DNA from: Benincasa hispida
Lineage: Eukaryota > Streptophyta > Magnoliopsida > Cucurbitales > Cucurbitaceae
Assembly (NCBI RefSeq): GCF_009727055.1
Contig: NC_052354.1
Coordinates: 1,198,086 to 1,262,085 of the forward strand
Direction of reading: 5' to 3'
Length of the DNA: 64,000 nt
Shown here: positions 11,350 through 22,762 of the stretch, in pieces
How positions within the stretch are numbered: the first letter of the stretch is position 1
How the letters are laid out: each line of letters opens with the position of its first letter
Program-made: the position numbers and the translations under genes
Notes under the pieces: generated by a model
Database searches by the model: none
Seen by the model: the letters and a program-made list of their open reading frames with translations, nothing else
What the model was told of the DNA's origin: nothing

Positions 11350-12560
11350 CTGCCTCTTAGAACGCAAGGCATTTTTTATTTCACTTTTTTCACATTTCTT
11401 TTATTTTGTTTCCATTTTAGGTAAAGGTATTTTTCCATTTTAGGCAAGTTCAACTCAATTATATTATTAAGTATTTATAACTCAAGCCCAATTTAATTTT
11501 ACAACCACAACATTTATCTAATAATATAATTGAATTGGACTTGAGTCGACGAAGAAAAATGACTCAAGTGAAAAATAATAGGAGGATTTTCAAAAATAGA
11601 AAAATAAGAGAAACTATATACACAAAAAGCAAAATAATCTTCTTTGATAGAGGTAGGTAGAGGTTGATAGAAATCTATCAGTGTCTATCTGTGATAGAAA
11701 CTGATAGAAGCCTATCACTAATAAACATTGATAGAAGTCTATTAGTGTCTATCAATATTTTTTTTTGTTATTTCTATAAATAGTTTGACATATTTTCTAT
11801 CTGTGATAATTTTCTAAAACAATATTGCATATCAAATTTGACAAACATTTGAAAGATAAAACAAAAATTATATTCTATTGTTAATTTTGCATTAATGCTT
11901 ATTCATGTTTGATAATGTAGATTTTTTATAGTTATTATTTTTATTCGATAATGTAAATGTTGCATAATTATTTTCTTATATTTTAATGCATGTTACATTT
12001 TTTTTACATGATTAATTATATTTAAACTATCAAAAGGTAAGGAGAAAAAAATATAAGAAACGAGAAATAAGAAATGGTTATAAACAAGTTTTTGTTTTTG
12101 TTTTAAGAAAGACAAGAAATAAAATTAGCTACTGAATATGTTCCTATTTTTAGTTCTTTAAAAAATGGAACAATAAACGAGAAACAGAAAACAAAAAATG
12201 AAAATATTATCAAATGGGTTCTTAATGAGCACGTATCTTCCAAACAAAAAAAAAAAGATTGCGTAAAGTAATTTTTTCTTTTTCTATTAAGTTGAGATTA
12301 AATAAAAAAAGTGAGTTTTTTTCTTTTTCAAAACGGACAAATTAAAAAAAAAAAATTGATAGAAGCAACCTGGTTCGACCATAAGAAATCCACATGGCAT
12401 TTAACAGATCTCTCCTGTCATATTTTCTAATTTATAATTAAGGCCACATTTACCAAACCGTAATAAAAATTGATAAAATCATAATGACATTTTATTGATG
12501 GATGAATTGTAATAAACCCGAATAGCAAACACATTTGGATTGCTTTTGATTGCTTTTATA
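11350..12560 (+). repeat. Unit A of a local direct duplication
   Basis: Successive blocks here recur in the same order at 13080-14130. Examples are GGCATTTTTTATTTCAC, TAATATAATTGAATTGGACTT, ATTTGAAAGATAAAACAA, GGTTCGACCATAAGAAATCC and TGGATGAATTGTAATA. Divergence and indels show that the duplication is old. No coding frame. Confidence 0.7.
11640..11760. repeat. Degenerate tandem repeat around TGATAGAAG(T)CTATCA
   Basis: Short inverted units of GATAGAA and TATCA(C/G)T repeat six or more times. Related text lies at 5020-5110 and 5470-5550. It is present in unit A and absent from unit B, so it was inserted or lost after duplication. Confidence 0.6.
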
Positions 12561-12690
12561 TAGAATTATAAATCTGTCACATTTTACTGTTACCATTATC
12601 GTAACTGTTTGACCCTAACGGTAACTGTTTCGATAGCGGTAAAAGTAACAATAAATGTGACAAATTCATAATTTTCGTACGGTTACAATA
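12557..12690. repeat. Foldback element between the duplicated units
   Basis: GAATTATAAATCTGTCACATTTTACTGTTACC on the left pairs imperfectly with the reverse complement of the right arm, where GGTAAAAGTAACAATAAATGTGACAAATTCATAATT occurs in pieces. It is probably a small MITE. The spacer after it (12690-13080) has a 105-codon AT-rich frame (12766-13083) with no domain, probably chance. Confidence 0.55.
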
Positions 12691-13079
12691 ACAATATCTG
12701 TAGCAGTAATGATAACGATAACGACAAAGGTGGTAGATCCTACGTAATTTTCAACTGTAATCAGATTGAACACCTTTTATTCATCAATCGAATTACACGA
12801 TTTAATCACAAATTTCAAGATAGGCTTCACAATTCATTACGATTATGAAAAGCAGATAAACAACAATAAAAATAATCAACTGAGATCCAATTTTTACATT
12901 ACTATTGATGAATTACTTTTTAACAAATCTAAACGCGACCTAAAAACTTTGATCAAGTCAAATTCTATGTCAGTGATTTCCTTTTCTTTCAATGTCAAAT
13001 TTAATTATAAAATAATATATTGTATCATAATCCTCCACTATTTAATTCAAAACATAGAAGTTATAAATGTATTCAAAAC

Positions 13080-14130
13080 TTAGGCAAGGCATTTTTATTT
13101 CATGTTTTCATATTTCTTTTATTTTATTTCCATCTTTTATATGTTACTCATCTTCTTTATTAATTTTGCTATTTAATTGTTTTCCTATATTTATATATTA
13201 TTTTAAAAAAATATATATATTAATTTCATATTTATATATTATTTTAATTTTAATATTTTAGTAAATTTGAAACAATCTAGAATTTTACCACATATAAATT
13301 TTATTCAATAAGATGTTCATTTAAACTTTATTATTTTACAACCACAATATTTACCTAATAATATAATTGAGTTGGACTTAAATCATAAAGACGAATGAAC
13401 TCAAGTGGAAAATAACATTGCATATTAAATTTGAGAAATATTTGAAAGATAAAACAACAACTGTATTTTGTTGTTAATTTTACATTGATACTTATTTGTA
13501 TTTGATAATGTAGATTTTTTTATAGTGAATATTTTTTTTTATAATATTAATGTTTTTTTTTTATATTTTAACGCATGTTATAAATTTTTATTTTACATAA
13601 TTAATTATATTTAAATTATAAAATAAGAGGAAAGGCAAGGAGAAAAAAAGTATAAGAAATGAGAAACAAGAAATGGTTATAAACAAATTTTTGTTATTTA
13701 TTTATTTTTTTTATGAAAAATAAGAAATAGAACTAATTATCAAACATGTTCCTTTTTCTAGTTTAAAATTAGAAACGAGAAATAGAAACATTATGAAATG
13801 GATTCCTAATGACCCTGTATCTTCCAAAAATCTTTGTTTTTTCTATCAAGTTGAGATTAAATAGAAATAGTGAGTTTTTATTTTCTTTTTCAAAAAGGAC
13901 AATTTAAAAAATAAATTTTTTTTATAGAAGCAACATGGTTCGACCATAAGAAATCCACGTGGCATACAAATATCACATGTCATTTTTTCTAATTTATAAT
14001 TAAGATCATGTTTATCAAATCGTAATAAAAATTGATATAATCGAAATGAAATTTCATTAATGGATGAATCGTGATAGACCTAAATTGTAAACAAAATTAG
14101 ATTGCTTTTGTCCGCATTTATCTAGAATTA
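13080..14130 (+). repeat. Unit B of the local direct duplication
   Basis: Second copy of the blocks listed for unit A. It starts GGCAAGGCATTTTTATTTCA and ends near ATTGTAAACAAAATTAGATTGC. No gene. Confidence 0.7.
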
Positions 14131-14142
14131 TGAATCTATCAT

Positions 14143-14174
14143 AAATGATGGTCCGGGCGTGCATGTCAACCAAC
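14143..14174 (-). repeat. Right arm of the 32-bp GC-rich inverted repeat
   Basis: Reverse complement of 11318-11349 with one mismatch. The pair frames the duplicated segment (2.86 kb). No matching target duplication was seen just outside. Confidence 0.85.
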
Positions 14175-14420
14175 TGAGGTTGAAAGATATCCTTTTTCAC
14201 ACATAGTGATCGAAATACCATTGGAATGTTCAATATATTGGGTTGTATGTCCTAAAACTCACAATTTATAAAATTAAACATATGCTATTTGCAATAAAGA
14301 AGTTATTGAGGTTTATTCAATAAAACTGTTATTGAATATGTAAATCGTACTAAATCCAATAAACTAAGATCCATGGCTATTATATGAGTATTTGAACTTT
14401 ATGTGGAGACATAAAAATAG

Positions 14421-15187
14421 ATAAAGTTCAAGCTATGAAGCACAGTACTTCATGTGAGGCAAAGAATCCGTATCAAACACGTATCGGATATTGGTACTTC
14501 TAGATACTTCCCAGATACGTATCTGACACGCGATTTGACGTATCTATATCTAGCATACTTTTTTTTAAAGAAAAAAAAACAAGCAACTCATTTAATTTTT
14601 TCCAATCTAAAACTAAGTAACCTATTTAAAAAGCTCACTATTCGAGTCTTAAACTAAAAAGAAAAAAATAATAATAACGGACCAAACGCTAGACTAAAAT
14701 CATTTAATCTTAATCTTCACATTTGAGTCCCCACAAAATCCACCAAAATATAAACAATTGGATATCTTCAACAATTCAATGAAGAAGTTCTTCGTTTATC
14801 TTCATACTTCTCCCTCTAATCTTCTCCTTCTTCTTTGCAATATGAGTCACATTTCTATTGCATTTTATTAACTATTGTATTTCAACATCTTAGATGTTTT
14901 TTTTTTGTATTGTATTTCAGTGTTTGTATTCTATTTTGTGCTATTATTATTAACTTGTATGTTAAATTTATCTATATTTTAGATTTTTTTAAAGAAAAAG
15001 TAAATGTATCTTCAAAGTATTAGTATCCTCGTTTTTTTAGAAATATATATATTAAAAAATATATAAAAAAAATGATGCATCCTTAAACGTATCCTTATCT
15101 TATTTTTTTAGAAATTGACGAATCACCGTATCCAGTCGTATCCATATCGTGTAGCTGTATCTGTGCCTATGTTTCATAAAGTTCAAG
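14421..15187. mobile_element. 743-bp insertion with 12-bp target duplication
   Basis: ATAAAGTTCAAG is at 14421-14432 and again at 15176-15187, flanking 14433-15175. The insert starts CTATGAAGCACAG and ends CTGTGCCTATGTTTC, so the ends are weak inverted repeats around GCACAG. Degenerate GTATC(C/T)GTATC-like words fill both ends, with an AT-rich core. A nonautonomous Mutator-like element is the best guess from the duplication length. It encodes no transposase. Confidence 0.65.
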
Positions 15188-16428
15188 TAGATAGTCAAAA
15201 CGGTCTATAGTATACAGATAAGGTTGGGTACCTTATTCTGGAAACAATCGGATGCAGTTCACTTTGTATTTAGAACAAACGATGTGATCCTAAATCGCTC
15301 ATGTGGAGACATGTAAGTGGGGGTGTCTGATGCAAAGAGTTTGTATGAGACCGAACTAAGAAATAAGTCACTCTTATTTTATAACATTGTTTACTGTTTA
15401 AGACTGACTATTTCAAAGCAATGGTCTAGATAACTTGACCTTAATCCTAAGCTAACTATGAACTCCTATTTATTTGAGATTATCCTTAGATTTGCATTGT
15501 TAAGTGTTGACTCAACAGCGCTGACTTGATGAGCCCCAATTTTAGGGGTAAAACTGGGCAGATAACTGGGAACATACGGTGCAAGGCGAATTTTACTCCT
15601 ATCCACTTTTAGGGACAGTAGAGAAGTTGTTCCTTTAAATGTTGACTCTGGATCTTGAATAAGAGGCTTCACCCTCTCAGGACTTGATTTGATGATTGGA
15701 TCACAAATCATTTGTTCATTAAAGGAGCAATGGGACTTAAAAAGCAAGATGTAATATCGAGGGTAAAACAACTTTTGACTTAACCATTATTATGAACAAT
15801 GTTGACTTACTGATTATAGTTAAATAAAGTGGACAGAAATATATCTACAGTGATGAGAATGCAACTACTAGGCTTTATGGAGTGACTCGATAGTTTACGA
15901 ATATTGATTAATTGAGTTCAAAGAGTTTAGATAATTTATCTCGTATCGTCAGAGCCCATAATTTGTAGGTTCATTAGGTCTCCCTATTAGCTCACAAACG
16001 GATTAAACCTTAGAATAGTGTGATAAGAGTATTTGAAATGTTCAAATTTGAATTAAGAGAATCAGTAATTATATACGATATAATTATATGTTTAATTATC
16101 AAATTAAATAGGCATGAGTAGCTAAACTTAATTGGGGACGAGGGAGAGTTGGGCATCGCGAGTTAAGAAAGATCCAAGGGAAGCATCTCATTTGCTTCAT
16201 GGATAAACATAGACAATGTCCAACGTTAATTAACCATGAATGTTGACATTTTTACACTACTTCTCGGGCGGGAAGAAATTATCCAAACCATTAAACAAAG
16301 TCAGAAGTGATTCTAGATATAGAAACAACCCTATATGACTCAGTACATCCATAAATGAGTCATAGAAACATGACAATTGTAGCTGAGCACCAAGAGGTGA
16401 GTGCAGCAAAAGGACATGAGCCTAGATG

Positions 16429-16466
16429 CTGTCTCTTATACACATCTAGATGTGTATAAGAGACAG
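16429..16466. other. Tn5/Nextera junction adapter, copy 1 (assembly artefact)
   Basis: CTGTCTCTTATACACATCT followed directly by its reverse complement: two back-to-back Tn5 mosaic ends, the known Nextera mate-pair junction sequence. The flanking genomic text is repeated on the far side, as in a concatemer. It is not plant DNA. Confidence 0.97.
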
Positions 16467-16527
16467 GTGCAGCAAAAGGACATGAGCCTAGATGCTCTCC
16501 TTGATGGAGCTTCATGATGCGTTGGTG

Positions 16528-16565
16528 CTGTCTCTTATACACATCTAGATGTGTATAAGAGACAG
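16528..16565. other. Tn5/Nextera junction adapter, copy 2 (assembly artefact)
   Basis: Same 38-bp adapter as at 16429. Parts of the sequence around GCAGCAAAAGGACATGAGCC appear three times (16388-16428, 16467-16527, 16566-16640), separated by the two adapters. The true locus probably has one copy. The minus-strand frame 16360-16626 contains the telltale adapter peptide SYTHLDVYKRQ and must not be annotated. Confidence 0.97.
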
Positions 16566-17579
16566 ACCAAGAGGTGAGTGCAGCAAAAGGACATGAGCCT
16601 AGATGCTCTCCTTGATGGAGCTTCATGATGCGTTGGTGTCCTCCCCCTTGAATCTTCTTGACGCATTAATCAATTCAAGACTTGATTTGTTGCTCCCTTT
16701 GAACAATTAATTAAAAAAGGCCCCATTAATTTTGATTTCAATATAGTGCATGATCAACTCTACACACATTATTTCTATTATTGTCGCATGAATCACATTT
16801 AGGACCGATCCTGCTACCACAATGGACCTCACGATTCCTTCAATTGGTATCAGAGTGGCGTTTCTTGGTCCAAATTTTAATTTTCCATAATTAAAATTCA
16901 GTTTATTGGTGGGTTTTGCATTATGTATTTTGTTCATTAGAGAATTGGAAAATATTTAAATTTGATTTAAATATTAATTAAATGAATAGGGATTCATGGT
17001 GGTAGAATTGGTGTTTTAACAATTTATATTAGATATTAAATTATTTTAATTCATTAAATTGTTTAATTAATTATTTAAATAAATTTTATTTAAAATTAAT
17101 TATTTGAATTAATTTTATTTAAAATCAAAAAATTGAATTTTATGAAAATTTCTATATATAAATCAATTTTCTTCTAATTTAATTTTTGGAAAATTAAACG
17201 AAAATTTAAATTTATTGAAATTTCAATCAAAATTGATTTTATACCAATTTAAAATTTAAAATGGGTTTATCCCACTTATGACACCACACTATTCCACTTA
17301 AATTGTATTTGTTTTGGTGTCATCTCTTAGGGTGTTTAATTTTCACGTAGATGTTGATCAAAAGATAGATTTGGCTAACAAATCAGGTTGATGCAATTGA
17401 AAAAAAACTAAAAAGAGAAAGGAGTTCTCACTACAAGAAACTAACTTTCAATGACGAATAAAATGTGTTGCTAAAAGCGTAAAAATATCACTAAAAGTAT
17501 TGGCAACGCATAAAGGCGTGTCGTTGTGAATGTCGCAGTAGCCGCGTACTTAAAAGTTTTAGTTTTCTACGTCATTGTC

Positions 17580-20500
17580 TTAATCTTCGTCACATAGTGA
17601 TGTGTTTGAATGTGTGCTCATTGACTCATCGCTAGAATGATCATCAAAATCTTCTTCATCAGTCGATGCTTCTTCATTACCTTGTACAAGTAAATCTACT
17701 TGATCTTCAATAGTCAAAGGCTCAACATCTTCTCTATTAAATGTTTGTGAATCTAGGTTATCTTCTACTTGAGGATAACATGGAGGTGTGGTTACATCTA
17801 CCTTATTTTCTATTTCATCACTTTCAAGTTCTGAAATATCCCACACATTTTTCTATTGAAATTGTTGTACAACTTTCCAGTCTTGACCAAGTTTGTAATC
17901 ATCTAAGTAGAATACTTGTACAACTTGACTTACAAGGATGAATGGCTCATCTTTGTACCATCAGTAACGAGTATTTATCGATGTAAAGCCATCAGCTATC
18001 TTAATTCGACCTTTTCGCAAACTGGTATCATACCATTCACACTTAGAAAGATTAATTGCCTTCATACAAATGTATTGTAGACTTACTATTTCATGTAATT
18101 TACCATAGAAAATTATTTGCCCAGATTCATCATCACCAGGCACCGTAACTCCACTATTTTTCATGATCCGAAAATTATCACGATCTTTTATATGAAATCA
18201 AACTCCATTTGCTATAACCCATTATAAGATCGAGCACAATCATTTGGACCACAAGCAAGAGCATACAAATCATCGAAAATCATTTTATCACAATGCAACC
18301 TTTGGGTCTAATCATAAAAGACAATGTTTAGGTAAAATAGAGTTATTTAACTTAGAGGTATGACCATGCTCAAGGGTGTACCTTTGTTTTGAACCATACA
18401 AGAATTCTAATTTTTGCCTCTTATGCAAATCAACATGTCCATTATTTGATTCAAGTACTCTCATATGCTCCTTATACTTTGCAAGTTAGTTTAATTTTTC
18501 ATTTATATTTCAAATATAAAAATGAGTATTATAAGCGATACGTACTGAAGATAAGGTTGCACTTCATCACAGTTGTTTAGAGTATACCAATGTGATTTCT
18601 CTAACTCATCAGAAGTTAATTGTCGAAATTGGCCATCACCTAACCATCGTATATGTCCAGAAAAAACTGATAATCCAACATTGCTCTTGTCATCATCAAT
18701 GTTATCACTGTTTCGATCACTTCTATTAAACCTTGTTTCAATTCCATGTAAATACATAAAACAAAAGTTTAAAGATCCATTTATGATGTAAGCCTCAACA
18801 ATTGAACCTTCTGGCCGAGTTTTGTTTCTAACATATTGTTTCAAATGTCGCAAACTCCTAATATATAATATCGAAAGCACATGTATTAAAAAGCCTACAA
18901 CATAAACGTGAGATTTAAAGAATATAAGAGAATTTACATACCATTCAATTGGATACATCCAACTATATCCAACAAGGCCAACAATTTTTGCTTCCCATGG
19001 CAAATGGACAGCTAAATGGACCATTACATCAAAAAATGCTGGTGGAAATATCTTTTCTAACTTATATAGCATGAGTACTATATCAGCTTGCATTTTGTCT
19101 AATTCTGGTATGCTCATTTTTTTTTTACATACTTCATGGAAGAACTTAGACAACTCTGATATAGTTGTATAAATATCCTTGCGTAGATATGAACGAATGC
19201 CAAGTGGGAAAAGTCTTTGTAATAAAATATGACAATAATGGCTTTTTAAGACTTTTCCCTCATTCACATTTAAACACCTGGATATATTGGAAGCAAAACC
19301 ATCAGGAAACTTCACAAATTTGAAGAATGTACAAAAGTTCACTTTTTCAGCAGCAGTTAATGTGTAAGATGCATGAGGCTTGACACGCCTATTTTCGATT
19401 TCTTGTATGTGAAGCTTATTTCTTATATTCAAATTAGTTAAATCCTCACGAGCTTTAATGGTATCTTTATTCTTCCCTTCGATGTCCAATATAGTACCCA
19501 CCAAATTATCACATATATTTTTCTCAATATGCATCACATCAAGTTTATGACGTAGTTTAAGGTTTTGCCAATAAGGAAGATTGAAAAAAATGCTTCTTTT
19601 AGTCCAATTGTGCTGGCTAATTATTCTTTTTCGTTTGTTATCACGTCTTGCAAGATTCTTACTGAGCATAGGAAAACTTATTGAATTCAATTGATTTATA
19701 ATATCTTGTCCAGATAATATATTTGGAGTTGCTCGCATTTATTGTTTTTCATCATGTTGCTTATTTTTGCACCATGCATGAGTTAAAGGTAGATACCGAC
19801 GATGTCTCATATAACAAATTTTGCTTTTTAGTCTCATTGAGCTTGTATCAACATTGTAAATTGGACAGACTTTATAACCTTTTGTCTTCCAACCAGATAA
19901 ATCACCATAAGCTGGAAAATCATTGATTGTCCACAATAGTGCAACATGAGGTTAGAAGAAAGAAGCACTAAAACTATCATATGTTCAAACACCATTAACC
20001 CACAACTCATTTAACTCATCTACCAGTGGTTATAAGTAAATATCAATTTCTTTACCAGGAGACCTTGGACCAGGGATGAGTAGAGATAGAAACATAAATG
20101 GTGCTTGCATACACTTCCAAGGGGACACATTGAATGAAATGAGCATAACTGGCCACATGCTATATGATGTGTTCATGTTTTCAAATGGATTAAAACTTTA
20201 TGTGGAATTAATCTGACATTACGAGAGTCTGCATCAAAACAAAGATATTGATAGCAGGATGCCGAAGTATTCGTTCAACTTCACACTTCTTCTCCTTGTG
20301 CCACCTCATATCCTCAGTAGTATGTTGAAAGAAATAATCTTTGCAACATTGTCTTTAGCGGAAAATATCTTAACACTTTATGTGGAATTTTTTCCCCTTT
20401 TCTATCATTCAATTTGTATCTTGACTCTTTACAATGTGGACAATTATCATGTGATGCATACTCTTTAAAAAATAAAGCTCAGTCAAACTTGCACACATGA

Positions 20501-21183
20501 ATTGATTTGTATCCCATCCCTAGGTCATGTAGTTTTTTCTTAGTCTCGTAGTATGAGGTAGGTAGCTTTACACCATATGAAACGACTTCATTTAACAATT
20601 TCAGCAACATATCAAATGATTTATCGCTCCAATGATTAAACACCTTAACGTGCATAAATTTCACTAAGAAACTAAACGAAGTAAACTTTAGACACCCTGG
20701 ATATAGCTCCTCTTCTACTTCATGAAAAATTCCACTTATTCCATATTCATCATTCGATTCTCTTTTAGTTTCTTCAACATTTGGACCATAAAAATCATGA
20801 ATCATTTCTAGCATCTCATCTTCCACATTATATCTATGATCTCTATTGTTTACTCTAAGATTTTCATTGTCTTCTCTACTTTCAACTGAATCTGAAAATG
20901 TTGCACCTATAAACTTTGAATTAGTCCTTAAAAATAGAGAAAGATCAACTGTATCTCCATGGAATATCCATCGACTATAAATCGGAGACATGCCATTTTT
21001 TTTATATAAGTGACGTTCTATGTAATCTAAGTTATTCCAATTGGTATTCACAAAGTTTGAATAAGGACATCTTGTTCTTCCTTCTTCATCTAAATAATTA
21101 TTGGCAACTTCAATAAAATTATTAACACCATTAGAATATTGACTAGACCTTCGATCTCTTAAATATATCCAACGATGATCCAT
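17580..21183 (-). pseudogene. TNP2-type CACTA transposase, broken
   Basis: Domains in order from 21183 downward: a transposase-associated N-terminus (MDHRWIYLRDR, then EEGRTRCPYSNF); the TNP2 core, split over frames and stops between 20478 and 19739 (PLVDELNELW, WTINDFPAYGDLSGWKTKGY); a long frame 19738-18503 with DUF4218 (LDVMHIEKNICDNL, IFPPAFFDVMVHLAVHLPWEA, YSWMYPIEW); then DUF4216 at 18164-17580 (CEWYDTSLRKGR, WYKDEPFILVSQ) with an acidic tail. An 84-bp GT-AG intron (18858-18941) lies between YPIEW and SLRHLKQ; being a multiple of three, it reads through. Stops in the TNP2 core make the gene inactive as it stands. TNP2 acts in the nucleus, binding element ends and catalysing transposition. 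Confidence 0.85.
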
Positions 21184-22540
21184 AATAAGTACAGAGTGAA
21201 GTACTTAAATTAGAAATCAAAGTGTTAGAATCTAAATCTTAAGTACGTTGCAAATAGACAATCAAATTACTAATCAAAGTTAGGCAAATCTTATTAGTGT
21301 CAATGTCATATTAACTGGAAAAATAACACATATGATTGAAAACACACCTTTAATCTTCCAACATTTTAATAAGGGTAAAGTTCTTCTCGAAGTTCTTAAT
21401 TCTGATAGGCAACCAAATTAATAGGCATTTAATAATTGGAAATTTAATAATCTTATTTGGGAAATGCTTCAGAGAATTAGGAAGAGTGGAAGATTCTTAC
21501 CCGTTGGACAAATCGCAGAGAACTTTCTTCTTCGAACACCACAAGCTCCTAATAACTAGTGTATATATATATATATACACTATTCTATGGGATACTAAAT
21601 CTATTTATATCTATCCCACTATTTCAAAAGATAAATAAATAATCTTTGTCTGTATTTATTATACTCTCAAACAAATTATCCTTTTGGTTTGAAACCCAAA
21701 TTTATTTGTGTGGTGTTGAAAAAAATCTATGGACGTTCCCTTCTACTTCAATTAAGAACAGTTTAGAATTGCATTTTGGAAAAGTTAAAACATAGTCACT
21801 GACTCACTATTGAATTACAATCTTAGTTAGTTTGTTTTAAATCATGAAAATATCAACAATCTTCTCACCATTTCTCTGACATTGTACCTAACATAGTATT
21901 CATACCAATAGACTATCATTCTCCATTTTCCTTCTTTTTAACTACTAAAGCCACAATTCATTAACCCTAATGGATGGAGATGGACTGACACCACATTTAT
22001 CAACAATGAATAAACTAAATCGAAGCAGAAACCTATAAATCATTGTTTGATGGCCGAGAAAAACTCAGAAAAGGCAATATTCTCTGTCATCAATTCCCGA
22101 TTATCCAATACCAATTTCAGCAAAACCAAAACGACCCACAAACAGAATCACAGAAATCAAACAGACCCAGAAAGCAAAAATCCCCGAATCCACAAAAATT
22201 GCAGTAAAAAGAACAAAAGAAAACGACTGTGGAGCGAGGGAGAGAGAGAGCCTGAAGCTTACAGTGCTTCTTCTTTGCTCAGCGGCAGCGGCCAGGCCAA
22301 AAGCAATAAAGTCTAGTACAACAACTTTAATCAGAATCAATTCTGAACTGTTCTTAATGGAAGCAGAAGGTAGGCGCGGCTGGCGTTGTCTACTGGCGGC
22401 GTCTTCTTTCGGCGGCTAGGCGCAGCCGGTTACGGATGACTGGTGAAAACCGGAGCGATGTGGTCTGGGGAAGAGGTGCGACACGTCTTCAAACTGGAGA
22501 AGGGTCTAGGGCACAACCAGCCGATTTCGAACTGAAGGAG

Positions 22541-22576
<36 letters not shown>

Positions 22577-22762
22577 TTATTTTTAACCTAACCTAGAATA
22601 AAATATATAAACTATAAAATTTTCAAAATTCTTTCCTTTTCCCTATCCAATCCCACACACGAAAATCTTCTTGAATTTTAAATACCAATCCCTTTTGTCA
22701 ACAAATTTAAACCAACTTTTTTTTATAATTATATTTTGATTTTTTTAAAATAACGTTTTTCT
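21184..22762. other. CACTA 1 noncoding part, no gene seen
   Basis: Upstream (minus-strand) region of TNP2. It contains a perfect 26-bp palindrome of TA repeats (21557-21582) and a run of 29 T at about 22543-22571. Frames at 22047-22340 on both strands have no domain I recognise. Confidence 0.5.

Larger units (their letters stand above)
16106..16940 (+). mobile_element. Retroelement fragment inserted in the copia LTR
   Basis: LTR homology to 307-2170 stops at about 16105 and resumes at about 16940. The insert holds TTGGTATCAGAGTGG (primer-site-like, 16845-16858) preceded by LTR-end-like text. The boundaries are approximate and part of its length is artefact (see the two adapter entries). Confidence 0.4.
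14236..17428 (+). mobile_element. Copia LTR, left part, broken by insertions
   Basis: Starts at about TATTGGGTTGTATGTCCTAAAACTC and follows the LTR at 307-2170 block by block. It is interrupted at 14433-15175, at about 16106-16940 and at 17429, where a CACTA element sits. It resumes after the CACTA at 25930. All inserts are younger than this LTR. Confidence 0.6.

Noticed and set aside
12766..13083. 105-codon Asn/Ile/Lys-rich frame
   Set aside because: Composition follows the AT-rich DNA; it spans a MITE-like spacer and has no homologue I recognise.
16360..16626. 88-codon minus-strand open frame
   Set aside because: It translates the sequencing adapter twice (SYTHLDVYKRQ) and the concatenated flank; not a gene.
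21557..21582. 26-bp perfect palindrome
   Set aside because: It is a TA dinucleotide run with short symmetric ends; expected by replication slippage.
22047..22340. Overlapping frames on both strands in CACTA 1
   Set aside because: No domain and no intron pattern; probably an untranslated or captured segment. A gene fragment captured by the CACTA cannot be excluded without a search.
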